A DNA stretch of 64,000 nt from Marvania coccoides (GCA_963854735.1 OY978098.1:1369501-1433500); one strand, 5' to 3'; positions 19,926 through 31,799 are shown, numbered from the stretch's first letter. The notes: generated by a model not told the origin, from the sequence alone. Translations and numbers: made by a program.

Positions 19926-21533
19926 ATGTCAGATTACGCCCTTCAGTTCAAGATCTTGCGTCTGAGACCGCCTGCATCGCCAGGCCCAGGCGATCAGCAC
20001 CTCCAATCTGAACTTCAATCGTCTGGGGGCTTTGGCCGCGTGTATCTAGGCCAGGCAATCACCCTGCACATCGATCTATCTAATATATCCTCAGGCCCAG
20101 TCAATAATGTCGGCATCAGGGTGAGTGCTCAGCTCTACAGACTGCAATATTATTTGAACACCGCTGCCGCCCCTCGTGTTTATCGTTGGCACCCAAGCTA
20201 GCCAATATTTCCTACCCAGTAATTGGTCCTCAATCCCTTCTTGCTGTCGCAGGTCGAAATTCAAAGCGAGCATGGCAAGGCGGTGCTGCTGGACACAATG
20301 CCGACAGCCGGGCTGCCCTACCTGGGCCCAGGGCAGCACCACACCCAGGAAGTGAAGCACGAAGTCAAAGACCTGGCCCAGCACACCGTGGTTTGTTTTT
20401 CTTCGTACCTCAGTCCTGGCGCTGCCGAGCCCCGCCACGCGCCGCAAGCCTTTCGTTTCAACGTCTATAACCCACTGGTTGTGCGAACCAAGGTATGGCC
20501 ACGTTGCTCTCGATTTCAATGTTGTAAAGAAGCTCATCTTACGGTGGTAGTACACCCTTTCTATTAAATATTAAACTGTTTACTATAATATGCAAGTCAT
20601 CTCACTTTTCTTGTTTTTGCATCCTATGAAACAGCACCGCGCCATCAGCGGCGGGACTGTGCTCTTGGAGGCCACAGTGGAGAACCGCACCCACGATGCC
20701 ATGACCTTGCAGGCGGTGGAACTGGCCACGCAGGCCGGCTACTCAGGCCAGAGAATTGAATGCCCTGCCTCTGATGGCGGTCCCTTGGCAGACGGAGCCG
20801 CCGCCGCGCCGGTTCTGTCCCCTGACGGCGGCGCAGCTGGGTTTGTTTTTCGATTGCAGCGGGAGTGGGGTGGTGGTGCCGGCGGCGCAGGGCTGAAGGC
20901 GTCCCCTTCGCGAGGAGGCGGGGGAGATGACGGCGCAGCACTGGGGCGGCTGGATATTCGGTGGGCTGATCCGCTGGGAGACCCAGCCAGACTGCAAACT
21001 CAGGTAACGTAACTACCCAGCGAATATATCCCCCCGTTGCAAGTCAGCCAAGTGTGTCAAGTTTTTCATTGAATTTTGATAATGTGTTTGCTCAGATAAT
21101 TGCTGGGGCTCCGCGCCCTGACCGTGAGCTTCGCCTGGAGCTGGTGGGGCTGCCGCAGGAAATCAATCTTGCCGAGCCCTTTGACGCTCGCTTTGAGATT
21201 GTCAATGCCGTGGACCGCAGGATGGGCCCCGTCAAAGTGAGCTACTGCCCGCCTGCGTCGAAAATTGGAGGAGGGGGTGAGGAGCAGCATGCGCCACGTG
21301 AAGAAGGCATCGTCATGGACGGCATTCAAGAGGTGAGAGTGGCGGAAATTCTGCCGGTGGGGCGCACGCCAGTGCTGCTGCGGCTGCTGCCGCGCGCGGC
21401 TGGGCGACAGCTGCTGCAAGGAATAATGGTTACAGACGACCTAGACGGCCGGATTTTCGACACAATGTATGCGTATGAAGTTTACGTTAATTTTGAAAAC
21501 AGCAGCAGCAGTACAAGGAGCGCTGAAAAATAA
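19926..21533 (+). CDS. TRAPPC13: TRAPP complex subunit 13 (TRAPPC13)
   Basis: Four exons: 19926-20120, 20253-20492, 20635-21003, 21096-21533, all introns GT-AG in phase 0; 413 residues. Matches the DUF974 family: YALQFKILRLRPP at the N-terminus, FGRVYLGQAITLHIDLSN, HHTQEVKHEVKDLAQHT, FRFNVYNPLVVRTK, GRLDIRWADPLGD and LELVGLPQEINLAEPFDARF. TRAPPC13 is a peripheral subunit of TRAPP tethering complexes acting in ER-Golgi traffic and autophagy. Length is normal for the family. Residues about 190-240 hold a Gly/Ala-rich insertion. Confidence 0.9.
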
Positions 21534-22174
21534 ATGAGATTGACGTGATGGTGCTATTGGCGTATTGATGGATGAAAGAAAGGCGCAGGAAAAACGAAAA
21601 GGCTTGTTGAATTGAATTAAATTGGATTTATCTATATCAGAGTTCCGCGAAAAATGAAAATAGAAACAAACGAGAGCATACACAGGTTTCGCCTGGAGAA
21701 CAAAGTCCAGGGATAGTCCTTGCTAAATTAACAATACTACAGGCGCATTTTGGGAGAAGCGCTACAAAGCAAGCCAAAAAGGCGGCACAGAAGGGGGAAA
21801 ATACTAGTATTGGTTTGAAGTCAGTTGTTGAGTAAAAACGTCACGTTATGGAATGACGGGAATGAAATGGTCTGTTAAAAAAGACCCTGGAAAGGTTGTT
21901 GACCTTGGAAAGATGCCGATAGAACATAGAACAATGAATGCCGGAAAAGAAAAGGAACAGAACATGCCAGGAAGCAAAATAAAACGACGGAAGAGGAGAG
22001 AAACAGGAACAGAAGGAGGGAAAATGAAAAACCCAAACAAGGTGAAGATGATTGAATAAACGAATTGGAAAGAAAATAACATGCATTTTTGTTTTTTGTT
22101 GAGCATTGTTGCGGGTGGAAGGCACAATCAAATGCGCACACATCAAGCTTGCTTTGCCCATTTCTCATATTTAT

Positions 22175-22264
<90 letters not shown>

Positions 22265-22346
22265 TTCGGCGGGAGAAGGGAGGCGAGAGCGCGCGCGGCC
22301 ATCTCATAAGAATTCCCATTAAAATAGCTTTAGTATATTTTATGAA
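21534..22346. other. convergent intergenic with long microsatellite
   Basis: Between the 3' ends of TRAPPC13 and the SAP30-like gene. Purine-biased, containing the GT/GA microsatellite at 22175-22260. No gene recognised. Confidence 0.55.
22175..22260. repeat. (GT)n(GA)n compound microsatellite
   Basis: A short GT tract from about 22175 runs directly into about 37 perfect GA units ending at 22260. It lies in the 3' region of the leftward SAP30-like gene. Confidence 0.98.
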
Positions 22347-23438
22347 TCAGTGGACCATGACGCGATCTAGGGGGGACTTGGGTCGGGACGGTGCGGCTGC
22401 GGTGCCCATGCTGTGGCGCCTTGCGGCCTCCAGGAAGCGCCGCACCACGTCTTCCTCTGTGACCTCCATGGTGTCGAAATGAGCGTTGGCAGCGCCCAGA
22501 ATCTCTTCTCGGCCGCCCGCGCCGCCATCTGGCTGCAGGCTGAAGGCGGAGACGTAGCGACGCAGCGCCGGGGTGTCCAGCTTGGCCAGGTTGACACGCT
22601 GTGATGAAAGGAAGGAAGGGGGGAAATGAATCAATCGTGATAAGATAAACAATATGAAAGGTAAAAAATAAACCATTGAGTTTAAATGGATATAATAACT
22701 CACTACTGGGATGGCAGCGGGCCTGAGGCCGGAGCGACGGCCTCCCTCAGCCGGAGCAACCGAGGCCTCAAGCATCGTTGCAGGGCGGGGCGCGCTGGGG
22801 GCCGCCAGGCGGGGGCGTTTGTAGGCCGCGCGCGGCGGTGGCGTGGTGGCCGCTGGCGGGGGACACTCCCCGCCCGCGAGGTAGTGCGCTCTTTCGGCCT
22901 TCATCGCGTGTTGCTTCATCATTTGATCGCCTTCGGAGACCGAGGAGCTGGGCTCCACGACCGCGGGGTACTGCAGCACAGTGAGCGCGTTGCGCTGCAG
23001 CTTCACCTCCACGCCGCTGCTGAGCATAAGCCAGTGCCAGCCCCCCAGGCCCATGGAGCGTCGAACAATGGCCTCCAGTCCAATCAGTGCCGGGCGCGTT
23101 CGGTTGTTTCCGGATATTCGGACAATCTGCACCGAAACAAGGTGTTGAATTTAGCCCTTGGAAGAGGGAAATACGGATGGAGCGTGCTCAACGACACGAC
23201 AAAATATTTCAAAATAATCAGAAGAACCACTTACAGTGTTTTTCGGCAGAAGCGCCAGGCTGCTTGCGGCATCGTCTGCATTTGCGGCCGAGTCCATTTG
23301 GGGGTACTCGTCTCCCTTAATTGAATGTTGCGCGGAGGCCGTTGCCGCGTTGGTTATTTCGATTTTCGGAAGATTCTGTGGAGGGAGCAGCTCAGGCTCC
23401 AGGGCAATCATGGCTGCACTCTTCGGGAATGTATCCAT
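22347..23438 (-). CDS. SAP30-like Sin3-binding protein
   Basis: Three exons (minus): 23438-23235, 23126-22704, 22598-22347, phase 0 introns, 292 residues. Residues about 69-120 contain IVRISGNNRTRPAL, then LGGWHWLMLSSGVEVKLQRNALTVL, a plant-type domain seen before the Sin3-binding region. The last 84 residues carry the SAP30 signature (VNLAKLDTPALRRYVSAFSL and the following EEILGAANAHFDTMEV, RRFLEAARR), which binds the PAH domain of Sin3 in histone-deacetylase complexes. Function inferred: transcriptional corepressor subunit. The middle is Pro/Ala-rich with a basic patch (YKRPRLA), a possible nuclear signal. Confidence 0.8.
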
Positions 23439-23671
23439 AGTTTCTACGCGATATTGAATTAAATTGAAATCAGATATGGCTGATTGAGAGGAGGTTCAGC
23501 AGCGTCCTCAACTTACTAGGCGCAAAAGAAGAAGAAGAAGAAAGACTCAAGGAAGAAAGGAAGGAGAAATATGTGCAAAAAACATGCTGCAGCTATAAAT
23601 CCGCTCCACGCGTTGCCATCGTCTGCGAAGAAACTACCTCATTTTCCTCCCTTTCCTCGCACAATTCATAC

Positions 23672-25093
23672 TTACAGCGGCGGCGGCCCAAACACCAGCG
23701 AGGCATTGGTGCCCCCGAACCCAAACGAGTTAGACACAGCCACCCGGGTGTGTGCAGGCCCCAGCTCCACCGCCTCCCGCCCCATCAGCCCCGGCAGCAG
23801 CCCCGCCGGCTCAGCGTGCTCCAAATTGCAATTAGGGGGAGCCCACCCCGTGGACACCGCCAAGGCGCTGAACGCCGCCTCCACCGCGCCAGCCGCCCCC
23901 AACAAATGCCCCACCGCGCCTTTGGTGGACGAAATCAACGGGCCGCTGGCTGCTTCTGTCGCCGTTCCGAAAACCTCAGCCAACGCTCGCTGCTCAACGT
24001 CGTCGCCAATGGGGGTAGACGTCGCGTGCGCGTTGACGTACGACACGTCCCTAGGGGCTACGCCAGCGGCGGCCAGCGCGCGCCGCATGGCCAGCTGCGC
24101 CCCTGCGCCGTCCGCCGGGGGCTGGGTGATGTGGTGGGCGTCCCCTGAGAGGCCGTACCCTCGAATTTCCGCGTAGATGCGCGCCCCTCGAGTTTGCGCC
24201 CGCCCCAGCTCCTCCAGCAGCAGCACCGCCGCGCCCTCGCCCATCACAAAGCCGTCGCGGTCTCGATCAAACGGCCGAGAAGCTGCCTGGGGGGCGTCGT
24301 TGAAGCGCGTGGACAGCGCTTTCAGACGGGAGAACCCCGCCAACGCGATGGCGTCCACGCACGCCTCCGCACCCCCCGCCAGCATAGCTTCCGCCGCCCC
24401 CCGCTGAATAAAGTGAAAAGCGTCGCCAACGCCGTGTGCGCCGCTGGCGCAGGCCGTGCTGGCCGCGTGGTTGGGGCCCTGCAGCCCGTGCGCCATGCTG
24501 ACGGCGCCGCTGGCCATATTGACCAGCGTGCGGGGCACGAAGAAGGGGGAAAGCCGCCGCAGCTTGCCGCCTTGTAGCAGCGCTCCAGCCTCCGCCATGT
24601 CAGTTGTGCAGCTCATTCCAGCGCCGATGGCCACCCCCGTGAACCGCCGCTCTTCGAGGGTGGTGGGGGCCCACCCCGCGTCCCGGAGGGCCTCGCTGGC
24701 GGCCAAAAGAGCGTACGTCATGAAGGGGGCTTCCCGCCGAGGGTCGCTTCCGGGCAGATTGGAGAGCTCCACGCGCGGCACGCATGCGATGACTTTGGAA
24801 GGGAGGGCGGGAAAGGCGGCGCGGTGGTCTGGTGGGAGGTCTTCTTCGGTGAGAGCTCGCACGGCAGTGTCGCCGGCGAGCAGGCGGTCCCACACCCTGG
24901 CTGTGCCCACGCCCAGTGGGATCACCAGTCCGATGCCGGTGACGACGACGCGGCGAAATGGAGGGGTGGGTGGCGCGCCAAAGGCATCCGGTGAGGACGA
25001 AAACTGTTTGATCAATTGATTTTCGAGTGAAATAGGCGATTTCCAGAGCCGATAGGCCCAGGCAGGGCTCTCTCGCAGCCTCTGAGCTAACAT
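23672..25093 (-). CDS. beta-ketoacyl-ACP synthase II, mitochondrial type
   Basis: Single exon, 473 residues. The first about 40 residues form an amphipathic Arg/Ser/Leu presequence, suggesting a mitochondrial mtKAS. The body is a complete condensing enzyme: RRVVVTGIGLVIPLG at the start, active-site Cys in STACASGAHG, catalytic His residues in NAHATSTPIGD and KGAVGHLLGA (with the Lys), and the terminal NSFGFGGTNASLVF. It extends acyl-ACP chains with malonyl-ACP; in mitochondria this supplies octanoate for lipoate. It lies 233 bp upstream of, and on the same strand as, the SAP30-like gene, and is divergent from the small gene at 25305. Plastid targeting cannot be excluded. Confidence 0.92.
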   Translation of the reverse strand: MLAQRLRESPAWAYRLWKSPISLENQLIKQFSSSPDAFGAPPTPPFRRVVVTGIGLVIPLGVGTARVWDRLLAGDTAVRALTEEDLPPDHRAAFPALPSKVIACVPRVELSNLPGSDPRREAPFMTYALLAASEALRDAGWAPTTLEERRFTGVAIGAGMSCTTDMAEAGALLQGGKLRRLSPFFVPRTLVNMASGAVSMAHGLQGPNHAASTACASGAHGVGDAFHFIQRGAAEAMLAGGAEACVDAIALAGFSRLKALSTRFNDAPQAASRPFDRDRDGFVMGEGAAVLLLEELGRAQTRGARIYAEIRGYGLSGDAHHITQPPADGAGAQLAMRRALAAAGVAPRDVSYVNAHATSTPIGDDVEQRALAEVFGTATEAASGPLISSTKGAVGHLLGAAGAVEAAFSALAVSTGWAPPNCNLEHAEPAGLLPGLMGREAVELGPAHTRVAVSNSFGFGGTNASLVFGPPPL

Positions 25094-25304
25094 TTTCTCG
25101 TAATTAATTGAAGAACAGCCTGGAATTGTGCTGATAGCTCGCTGGAAAAAAAATTATTTTTGAAATGAAAAAAAGTTTGACTCGATAATTCGGCCTCGAA
25201 ACGGGTCATGAAGGTATTGGGGAGTCTTGAATGTAAAATGACCGCCGATACTTAATTTCACCGCTCAACCTCGCTCCCAATTTGACCATCCAAGGAGAAA
25301 TATA

Positions 25305-25792
25305 ATGTCTCAGGCGAATGCCGACGGCTCGGAAAGGTGGTGGAAGCACCAGCGGACCACTGAATGTACAAGCACCGGCGCCTCCCAGGCGAAAATCCAA
25401 GAGTATTGGAAGGAAAACACCGCCTCGGCCGGCAGCTCAAAGCCCCAGAAGCAAGCTGCCCACACACACATTTCACTGGCAGTTGATGAAGGGGGGCAGC
25501 CAGTGGCTGTGGCTTCGGCGTACCATAGCGACTTCTGTGCCTCACACAGAAAAGTGGGCCGCCGCGGCGTGGGCATGTCGGAGGAAGCTCTGAAGCAGGC
25601 GAGTAACTAAAAATTTGAGAGTGACGCCAGATTTCCAATCCATACAATAGGAATATGAAGGAGTATTCCATTCACACTCCGCATTCTTGTGTTCCTTTCC
25701 GACAGAGCGCCGAATCTGCTACTGCTCGAAAGCAGAATAAAGCCGCAAGCCAGCGAGCTCACTTGGACATCAAATACTTTGGCGACAAGTGA
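25305..25792 (+). CDS. unknown small conserved-looking protein
   Basis: Two exons, 25305-25598 and 25706-25792, 126 residues. The intron would use a GC donor (CAG|GCGAGT); without splicing the frame stops at once (GCGAGTAACTAA), and with it the reading frame continues to KYFGDK and TGA. The sequence is hydrophilic: WWKHQRTTECTSTGASQAKIQEYWK near the start in two blocks, a middle VGRRGVGMSEEAL and a basic tail (RKQNKAASQRAHLDIKYFG). No signal peptide, membrane segment or domain is recognised. Coding potential rests on GC-rich exon composition and the clean splice. It is divergent from mtKAS, 211 bp apart. Confidence 0.55.
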
Positions 25793-26081
25793 AATTTTAT
25801 ATATTATAGACAGCTTTTTCGAAAGTCCTTGACACTTCTTATTCCCTCTTTTCCTCTAAAACCACTCAAATATTTTTTCACAATTGAACAATTTACATGT
25901 AAAAGCAATATTCCCCGGGTCAAAGGGTGGGCCGAAAAGCCATCGTCTAATATTACCTCATGTTCGTCCCTAAAAATACACCAGCAGCATATGCATGACA
26001 CAAAAAATCCATTCGCAAATATAACACCGCCTCTACATTTCAGCACATCCGTTTACTTTCCATTTTTGGGAAAAAATATAT

Positions 26082-27800
26082 TCACGCCATCACCTGCCCT
26101 CCTGATGACTGCAAAAACTCCAGCTTGTCTTTAGACAACAGCAGCCTCTGCACGCACATCAGCGCCTCCCGCTGCACCATGGGGTCGGGGTGCGCCATCA
26201 GCCGCATCGCCAGCTCCTTCCCCCGCAGGTCAGCCACCACTCCCCGCCCATGCGGGTAGAAAGTAACAAACTGCGCCAGGTCACGGCAGGCCACCGCCAG
26301 CGTGACGGGGTCCCGCGATGACTCCAGCAGGTGCAACAGCGACCGCAGCAGCGCGCAGTTGCCGTCCACCAACCGCTCAGCGTTCTCCAGCCAAAAGGCG
26401 TCGGAGTCGTGCAGGGGGGAGCGCACCAGCGTGCCGATGGCCACTTCTTTTTTGTAGCGCTCCAGAGAGGTCATGGCCAACGCCCCCGCCTCCAGGTGGT
26501 CCTGCATCCACTCCAGCAGGGCCGGGACGTCTTGGTCATCCCAACTCTGCTCCATCCGCGTGGACACCTGAAATGATGTTAAGAAGGTGGAAGGTGAATT
26601 GAGAAATGGGGGGAAATAGGTTTCAAAAAAACAAAAGGAATAAACAGAAAACACGAGAGCATGTATTAATAATGTAATAATGCATTAGTATGGAATAGTT
26701 GATGCCGAATTTTGAGGGAGGAAAAGGTTTGAAGAACAACAGATTGCTGGCTAAAAAATCAATCAGTGCACGCTTCCGTTGATTATTGAGCATTCGTTAC
26801 TCACCGCCCTGGGCAGTCCTTTTTCCACCACCGCAAACTCCAGCGCTGGATGGTCGCCCTCCGCCAGCAGGTTGCGCAGGGCCAGCAGCGAGGCGCGAAT
26901 GAGCTTCTCCTTCTGCGCCAGCCGCACCACGTCCACCAGGCCGCCCACCACCGCCCCCGTGGCCAGCGCGTCTGCTGCGGGGCGGTAGAAAGAGAGCTCC
27001 CACACGCACACGATGCTCTCGTACAGCAGCTGGATGTTGAGGGTGGCACCCGCCGCGGGCATGGCCACCAGCGGCGCCAGCAGCGCCACCCCCCCCGCTT
27101 TGAAGAACATGGCGCGCACCGGACCCTCGCGAAGCAGCACCGCCAGCGAATGCACGGCAGTGGGGATGGCGCGCGAGGGGTGGGTGGGGCGGCGCAGCTG
27201 CCCCAGGTTCCACTCCAGGAAGGCGGAGATGGCGCGGGCCACGGTGTCGTGCTGTGCGCCGCCCTCGGCGATGACCCGAGGCAGCGTGCCCTTGTCGGGA
27301 CGTGCGTCCAGCACCGCCGCCAGCACCAGCGCGGCCTTCTCCACGGTGAACCAGTCGTTGCGCTGCAGCAGGCGCAGCAGCACGGAGTAGGGCTCGGTGG
27401 GGGCGGCATTGGGGGCGCCCTCGGCGGCGGCGGGGTGCACTGGCTCAGCGGGCTTTGGGGGCTGGATGCGGTGGAAGAGGACGGCGGAGGAGGAGTCTGA
27501 CTCCAGCATGTCGTCCATGAGGGCCAGCACGTACTGCACGGTCTCGTCCTTGGTGACGTTGCGCAGCACGGAGAGCAGAGCGGCAATGTACAGTGGGCCG
27601 GCCTCCTGCAGCAGCCTGGCGCGCTGCTCGGGGTCGCGTTTGTCGTAGCGGCGCAGCAGCTGCAGGTCGTGGTCGGAGATGAGGCGGGCGGTCATGTAGA
27701 TGTCCCAGGGGATCTCTTTGGTGCGCAGGAGCTGGGAGGATGTGGGAATCACATCGAACACCGCAGCGGGCTCCTCCGCGTACAGCAGCGGGGTGGTCAT
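26082..27800 (-). CDS. V-type ATPase subunit H
   Basis: Two exons (minus): 27800-26805 and 26567-26082, GT-AG intron in phase 0, 493 residues. Matches V-ATPase H along its length: IPWDIYMTARLISDHDLQLLRRYDKR, ETVQYVLALMDDML, SRAIPTAVHSLAVLLRE, IQLLYESIVCVWELSFY, LRNLLAEGD, and in exon 2 LERYKKEVAIGTL, SRDPVTLAVACRDLAQFV and the final QREALMCVQRLLLS. It is an all-helical HEAT/ARM-repeat protein in the V1 sector that regulates coupling of V1 and Vo on vacuole and endomembranes. A Pro/Ala insertion (about residues 115-135) is extra compared with plants. Length is close to the family's usual 440-480. Confidence 0.92.
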
Positions 27801-28172
27801 CGCGAAACGTGCGCTGCCCACTGTGCCCTGCCGTGCGGCTGCCCAAAAGTCGAAATTGACGGGCGGGAGGGTTCGTTCTCCAGGCTTTGTTTTTTTTACG
27901 AGTGAGGTCACCTGGGGTGACCTGATCGATGAGCAGCGCCCGCGGTGGCAGGGCAAACCGAATGAACGAAATCAAATGGGGGAGAAGTAGGGTGATGGGT
28001 TTCTGAGCGCGAGGCGAGAGCCAACCCTTGGCGATCACCATTTTCCCGCACTTTTTAACTCGTCGTTTCCTTGTTTCTGCACTCATTTTTTAGCAACGTC
28101 GAAGCGCAGGTTGGGCGCAGGAGGTTGCATAGCAAACAATTGGTAACGCTTGGTGGTGGTTTTGGGGTCAAG
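27801..28172. other. divergent promoter region, no gene
   Basis: 372 bases between the start codons of V-ATPase H (leftward) and the GBP1-like gene (rightward). It presumably holds both promoters; no specific motif assigned. Confidence 0.4.
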
Positions 28173-29249
28173 ATGGCTGGTGAGGGCGGGCATGATGACG
28201 AGAATCTTATGATCGAGTTTGCGGGGGTGGCAGCGGCTCTGCGGGGCCCCCATGTTTGTTTCTATATGCCGTTCACCCATCGCTGTTCGTGTGTCCGCTG
28301 CAGAGGAAGATGTGATGCGTGTGGGCCGGAGGTGCTTCGTCTCCAACTTGGCTTGGAGGACCTCCTGGCAGGACCTCAAAGACAAGTTCCGGGACTGCGG
28401 CACCGTGGTGTACGCCAACGTGATCCGCGACGAGAGTGGTGAGTGGTTGGCTGGGGGAAACGCGGGCCTGTGTTGATTGATTTTGTGCGTGCCCCCCTTT
28501 GGGTTCTGATCTTCTTTCGCTGCCGCTGATCATTTCCGATTTTTGTCCCTACTAAAGCAGGCCGGTCTAAGGGCTGGGGCATCGTTGAGTTCGAGACCCC
28601 CGAGGAGGTGAGGAGCAAGTGGCATCTTGCTTTTTTCCCGATTGCTCGCAGATATTTTTCTGCATACACACCCTATGAAAATATGCACATGTCGTAAATG
28701 CGCAACCATCTCCCTCCTTTATCCCTCCTTCTTTCCCCCAACTAACTCCCGCAGGCTGTCAACGCCATCAACTCGCTCAACGGCACCGAGCTTGGCGGCC
28801 GCACCATCCTGGTCCGCGAAGACAGGGAGGACCGCGACGTCAAGCTCTACAACGAAGAAAACGGCATCACCCCGCCCGCAACCCGCGGGCGCGGTGGCCG
28901 TGGCGGCCGCGGAGGCGGCCGTGGCGGCCGCGGAGGCGGCGCCCCGCCCCCTGCCGAGGGCGTCGAGGGCGCCCCCGCGCCCGCTGCCCCCACTGGCGAG
29001 TCTTCCGGCACCCAGGTTGTGGTCCATGGCCTGCCCTGGTCCTACACCTGGAAGGAGCTGAAGCCCATCTTTGAGGGGTGCGGCACCATCGTGAGGGCTG
29101 ATGTGGTGTACGGCCGCGACGGGCGCTCCCGCGGGTACGGCACCGTGCAGTTTGAGTCTCAGGAGGAGGCGCAGGCTGCCATCGAGCAGCTCAACGGCAC
29201 CGACCTCGAGGGAAGGACCCTGAGTGTGAAGATCGACCAGTTTGCCTGA
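28173..29249 (+). CDS. two-RRM RGG protein, GBP1-like
   Basis: Four exons: 28173-28179, 28304-28438, 28561-28607, 28755-29249, 227 residues. The first coding exon is only seven bases (ATGGCTG, donor GTGAGG); joined to exon 2 it gives MAEEDVMRVGRRCFVSNLAW. RRM1 (about residues 9-85) has RCFVSNLAW and SKGWGIVEF as RNP2 and RNP1; a Gly/Arg-rich RGG linker follows; RRM2 (about 150-225) has VVVHGLPW and RGYGTVQF. The layout and RRM1 sequence resemble Chlamydomonas GBP1 and yeast Gbp2/Hrb1, which bind G-rich telomeric DNA and mRNA. Nuclear RNA/ssDNA binding is likely; the target is not known. Confidence 0.85.
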
Positions 29250-30039
29250 TCGGGAAATGAAATAAAGTACAGTTTCTCTCTGATGCCCTCCCCCCTCACC
29301 AAGATTGAGCATTTGAAGTGTGTGAAAGTGAGCTTGTTTCTTCCCCCAATCCTCCCCCCCATGGCTGCTGCTGTCTTTTATCGTCGTAGTTTTGTCGTTT
29401 CGTCTTTCTCTCTTTGAAATGGGGCAGAAGCGGTCTGGGGGTGACGACGGGCGTGTTTTTGTCTGATTTTCCTCTTTTTCGTACTCCATAGGGCGCTGCA
29501 TCCGGGGCTCTTCCTCTTCCCCCCTTGAGCTCGGGGCAGCTCCTAGTTATAATAGTTTCCACAACTCAACAACAACAAGTGTGACGTGCGTCGTCCCCCA
29601 TTTCTCTTCATCCTTTTCTTCTCAGTTTTTTCATGTACGCACGCTGCGTGGTTTACTTAATCATCAGTTTGTTTCCTTGTAAGCGTATGAAGGCGGTGCC
29701 TGGCGGCGAGATAGCAGTGGGTTGGGAGAATCGTCAAATAGAAGAGCAGCATCAGCAGCAAGTATAGAATGCTACCTGGTTCCATGCATGGCGGCCGAAA
29801 TAATAGCATTGGAGTCTCTGGCGACCAAAGACAATTAGAAATACGAAACCTGCAGAGAGACGACACCTCTATGCTTGTTCAACGCCAAACTCTTAATCGA
29901 TTTCACCTAAAATAGTAAGTGTACACGGCATGTGCTCATAATTGTGCCATTTCACAAGCGCCGCTCTAGTGAAAACTAGCAGATCCACACTGATCAAAAG
30001 TAGTCTTTCTGATCAGAACTGCGTTCTCCCAAAATCGAC
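29250..30039. other. intergenic, no gene seen
   Basis: 3' flank of the GBP1-like gene and upstream region of the F-box gene. C/T-rich to about 29650, then AT-rich. No frame or RNA gene supported. Confidence 0.5.
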
Positions 30040-31799
30040 ATGGATTACACCGGCAATGCGGTCCCCACGACCTGGGGGTCATTAAATCGCGAGTGCCTGG
30101 CCAACATTCTCTCCCATCTCCCTCCAGCCAGCCTGGCCAGGTGCTGCCTGCTGAACAGGCACTGGAGAGAAAGTCTAGTTCAAGAGGACTCCCTGTGGCG
30201 CACACAGTGCACCGCCCTGTACAAAATCACCTCCCCTGTCGGTCCAGACCAGCAGCTGCAGCCGTCTTTCCGCCTGGCGTGCTCTCAGTGGCACCGGCTG
30301 TGCACCCGCTACGGCGACTTTGCCCTCAGGTAAATACAGCAAACTGCGTCGAAATTTACAGCAGTATGCAGCATTTTGAACCCTTCGTGTAATCCACGCC
30401 GCGAAACTTTCAACTTCACATTAAATTTTCAATGCTGCAGGGCATGTGCGGCGTGGGCGCAGATTCGGGGCTGGCTGGACGCCAACCTTCCCGAGGTGGC
30501 GGCATCGCTGCGGCCGGGGGCCTCGGAAGAGGAGCTGAACGCGGCGGAGCAGCAGCTGGGGGTGGCGCTGCCCCCGTCGCTGCGGGTGCTGTATCGCATT
30601 CACGACGGGCAGGAGCTGACGTTTGACAGGGAGATAGACAACCAGAGGCCGTCAATGGGGCCATCAGTGTTTCATGGACTGTTTGGAGGGTATGTACCAG
30701 CATTTCTATTGCATTTAATTTGTAGATGCGGGTTTTCTTTTGCTTTTGGGAGGGAGGGCAGGGGGGGGGCGAAACGCATTATGAACGGTGAAATTTATAC
30801 TAAGTTCGTATCTTCTTTGCAGATATTCTTTCTACTCGCACCTGGTGTCCACCCGCATGCTTCCTGTGCGCCGCTTGGTGCGGTGGACCGCCCGGCTGCG
30901 AGAGCGTCTGGGCCTGCCCTCAACCGACCCTCAGGTGCTCTTTGCAGCGGGATTCAACTTCAACAAACTAGTATACTGCAAAACCGAAACAGCAGACGTA
31001 GAGATCTCGCAAGTCTCCGCCCTCCCAGGCTTCCCACCGCCAGGGCCCACTGCCGCAGCGGCAGCAGCGAAGGCAGCAGCGGCGGCGTTTTACCCGAGCC
31101 TTTCCTGTGCTGCGGTGCCGGAGGGGGTGCTGCGGTGGTTTGAGTCGTACTCGGGCGCGCTGGCGGCGGGGCAGTTTGGCGTGGAGGTGCTGTATCCGGA
31201 ACTGGGGGCCCACAGCAAAGGAATTTGTTTGTTTCCTCGTTCTGTTCCCCCGGCGGTTGAAATGATCACCAATGGGGTGCACGTGGCTGCCGCGCCGCTG
31301 TTCATCCCCGAGCTGTCGCAGCTGGAGCCAGGGCGCGAAGACGTGTTGTACTTCTTCGCCTACAGCATTCGGTTCAAGCTGCTGGAGGGTGCGGCTCAGG
31401 CAGGGACAGGGGAGGAGGCGCCCTTTGGCAGCGTGCAGCTGCTGGACCGGCACTGGGTGATTCGCAACGCGGCGGGTGCGGTGGAGAGCGAGGTGCAGGG
31501 AGACGCTGTTGTGGGACAGGTAAGCAAAAAGAAACTCAAAGTTCTCTCTTTCGCTATTCTATAATTCCATGTTATTAGAATATTAATATGGTGCTAAGTA
31601 TTACTGTTTGCAGTATCCGTTGCTGACAGCAGGCGGGGAGGAGTGGGCCTACAGCAGCTGCACCCACCAGCGCGACCCGGCAGGCAGCATGGAAGGCAGA
31701 TTCACATTTGTGGAAAATAGCCTCAGGAATCCAGGCCCGCGAGAGGTCAAAGCTGCATGCCCGCTGTTTCGTCTGGACGTGCCCTCAGTGGTGTTTTGA
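30040..31799 (+). CDS. F-box protein, SKIP16/FBXO3-like (F-box, SMI1/KNR4, ApaG)
   Basis: Four exons: 30040-30329, 30441-30689, 30823-31519, 31614-31799 (phases 2, 2, 0), 473 residues. N-terminal F-box (about residues 12-55: LNRECLANILSHLPPASLARC, followed by LWRTQC). SMI1/KNR4-like domain at about 100-230 (SEEELNAAEQQLGVALPPSLRVLY, HDGQELTF). ApaG/DUF525 domain at about 330-470 (YFFAYSIRFKLLE, VQLLDRHWVIRN, YSSCTHQRDPAGSMEGRFTF). This exact order defines plant SKIP16 and animal FBXO3, substrate receptors of SCF ubiquitin ligases. A short Ala-run insertion follows FPPPGPT. Confidence 0.9.

Noticed and set aside
22175..22260. GA tract as a CRISPR-like or regulatory array
   Set aside because: It is a simple dinucleotide microsatellite without spacers.
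26763..27956. N-terminal extension of V-ATPase H upstream of 27800
   Set aside because: The frame stays open to 27956, but family alignment starts at the ATG at 27800 and the upstream sequence has no conserved residues.
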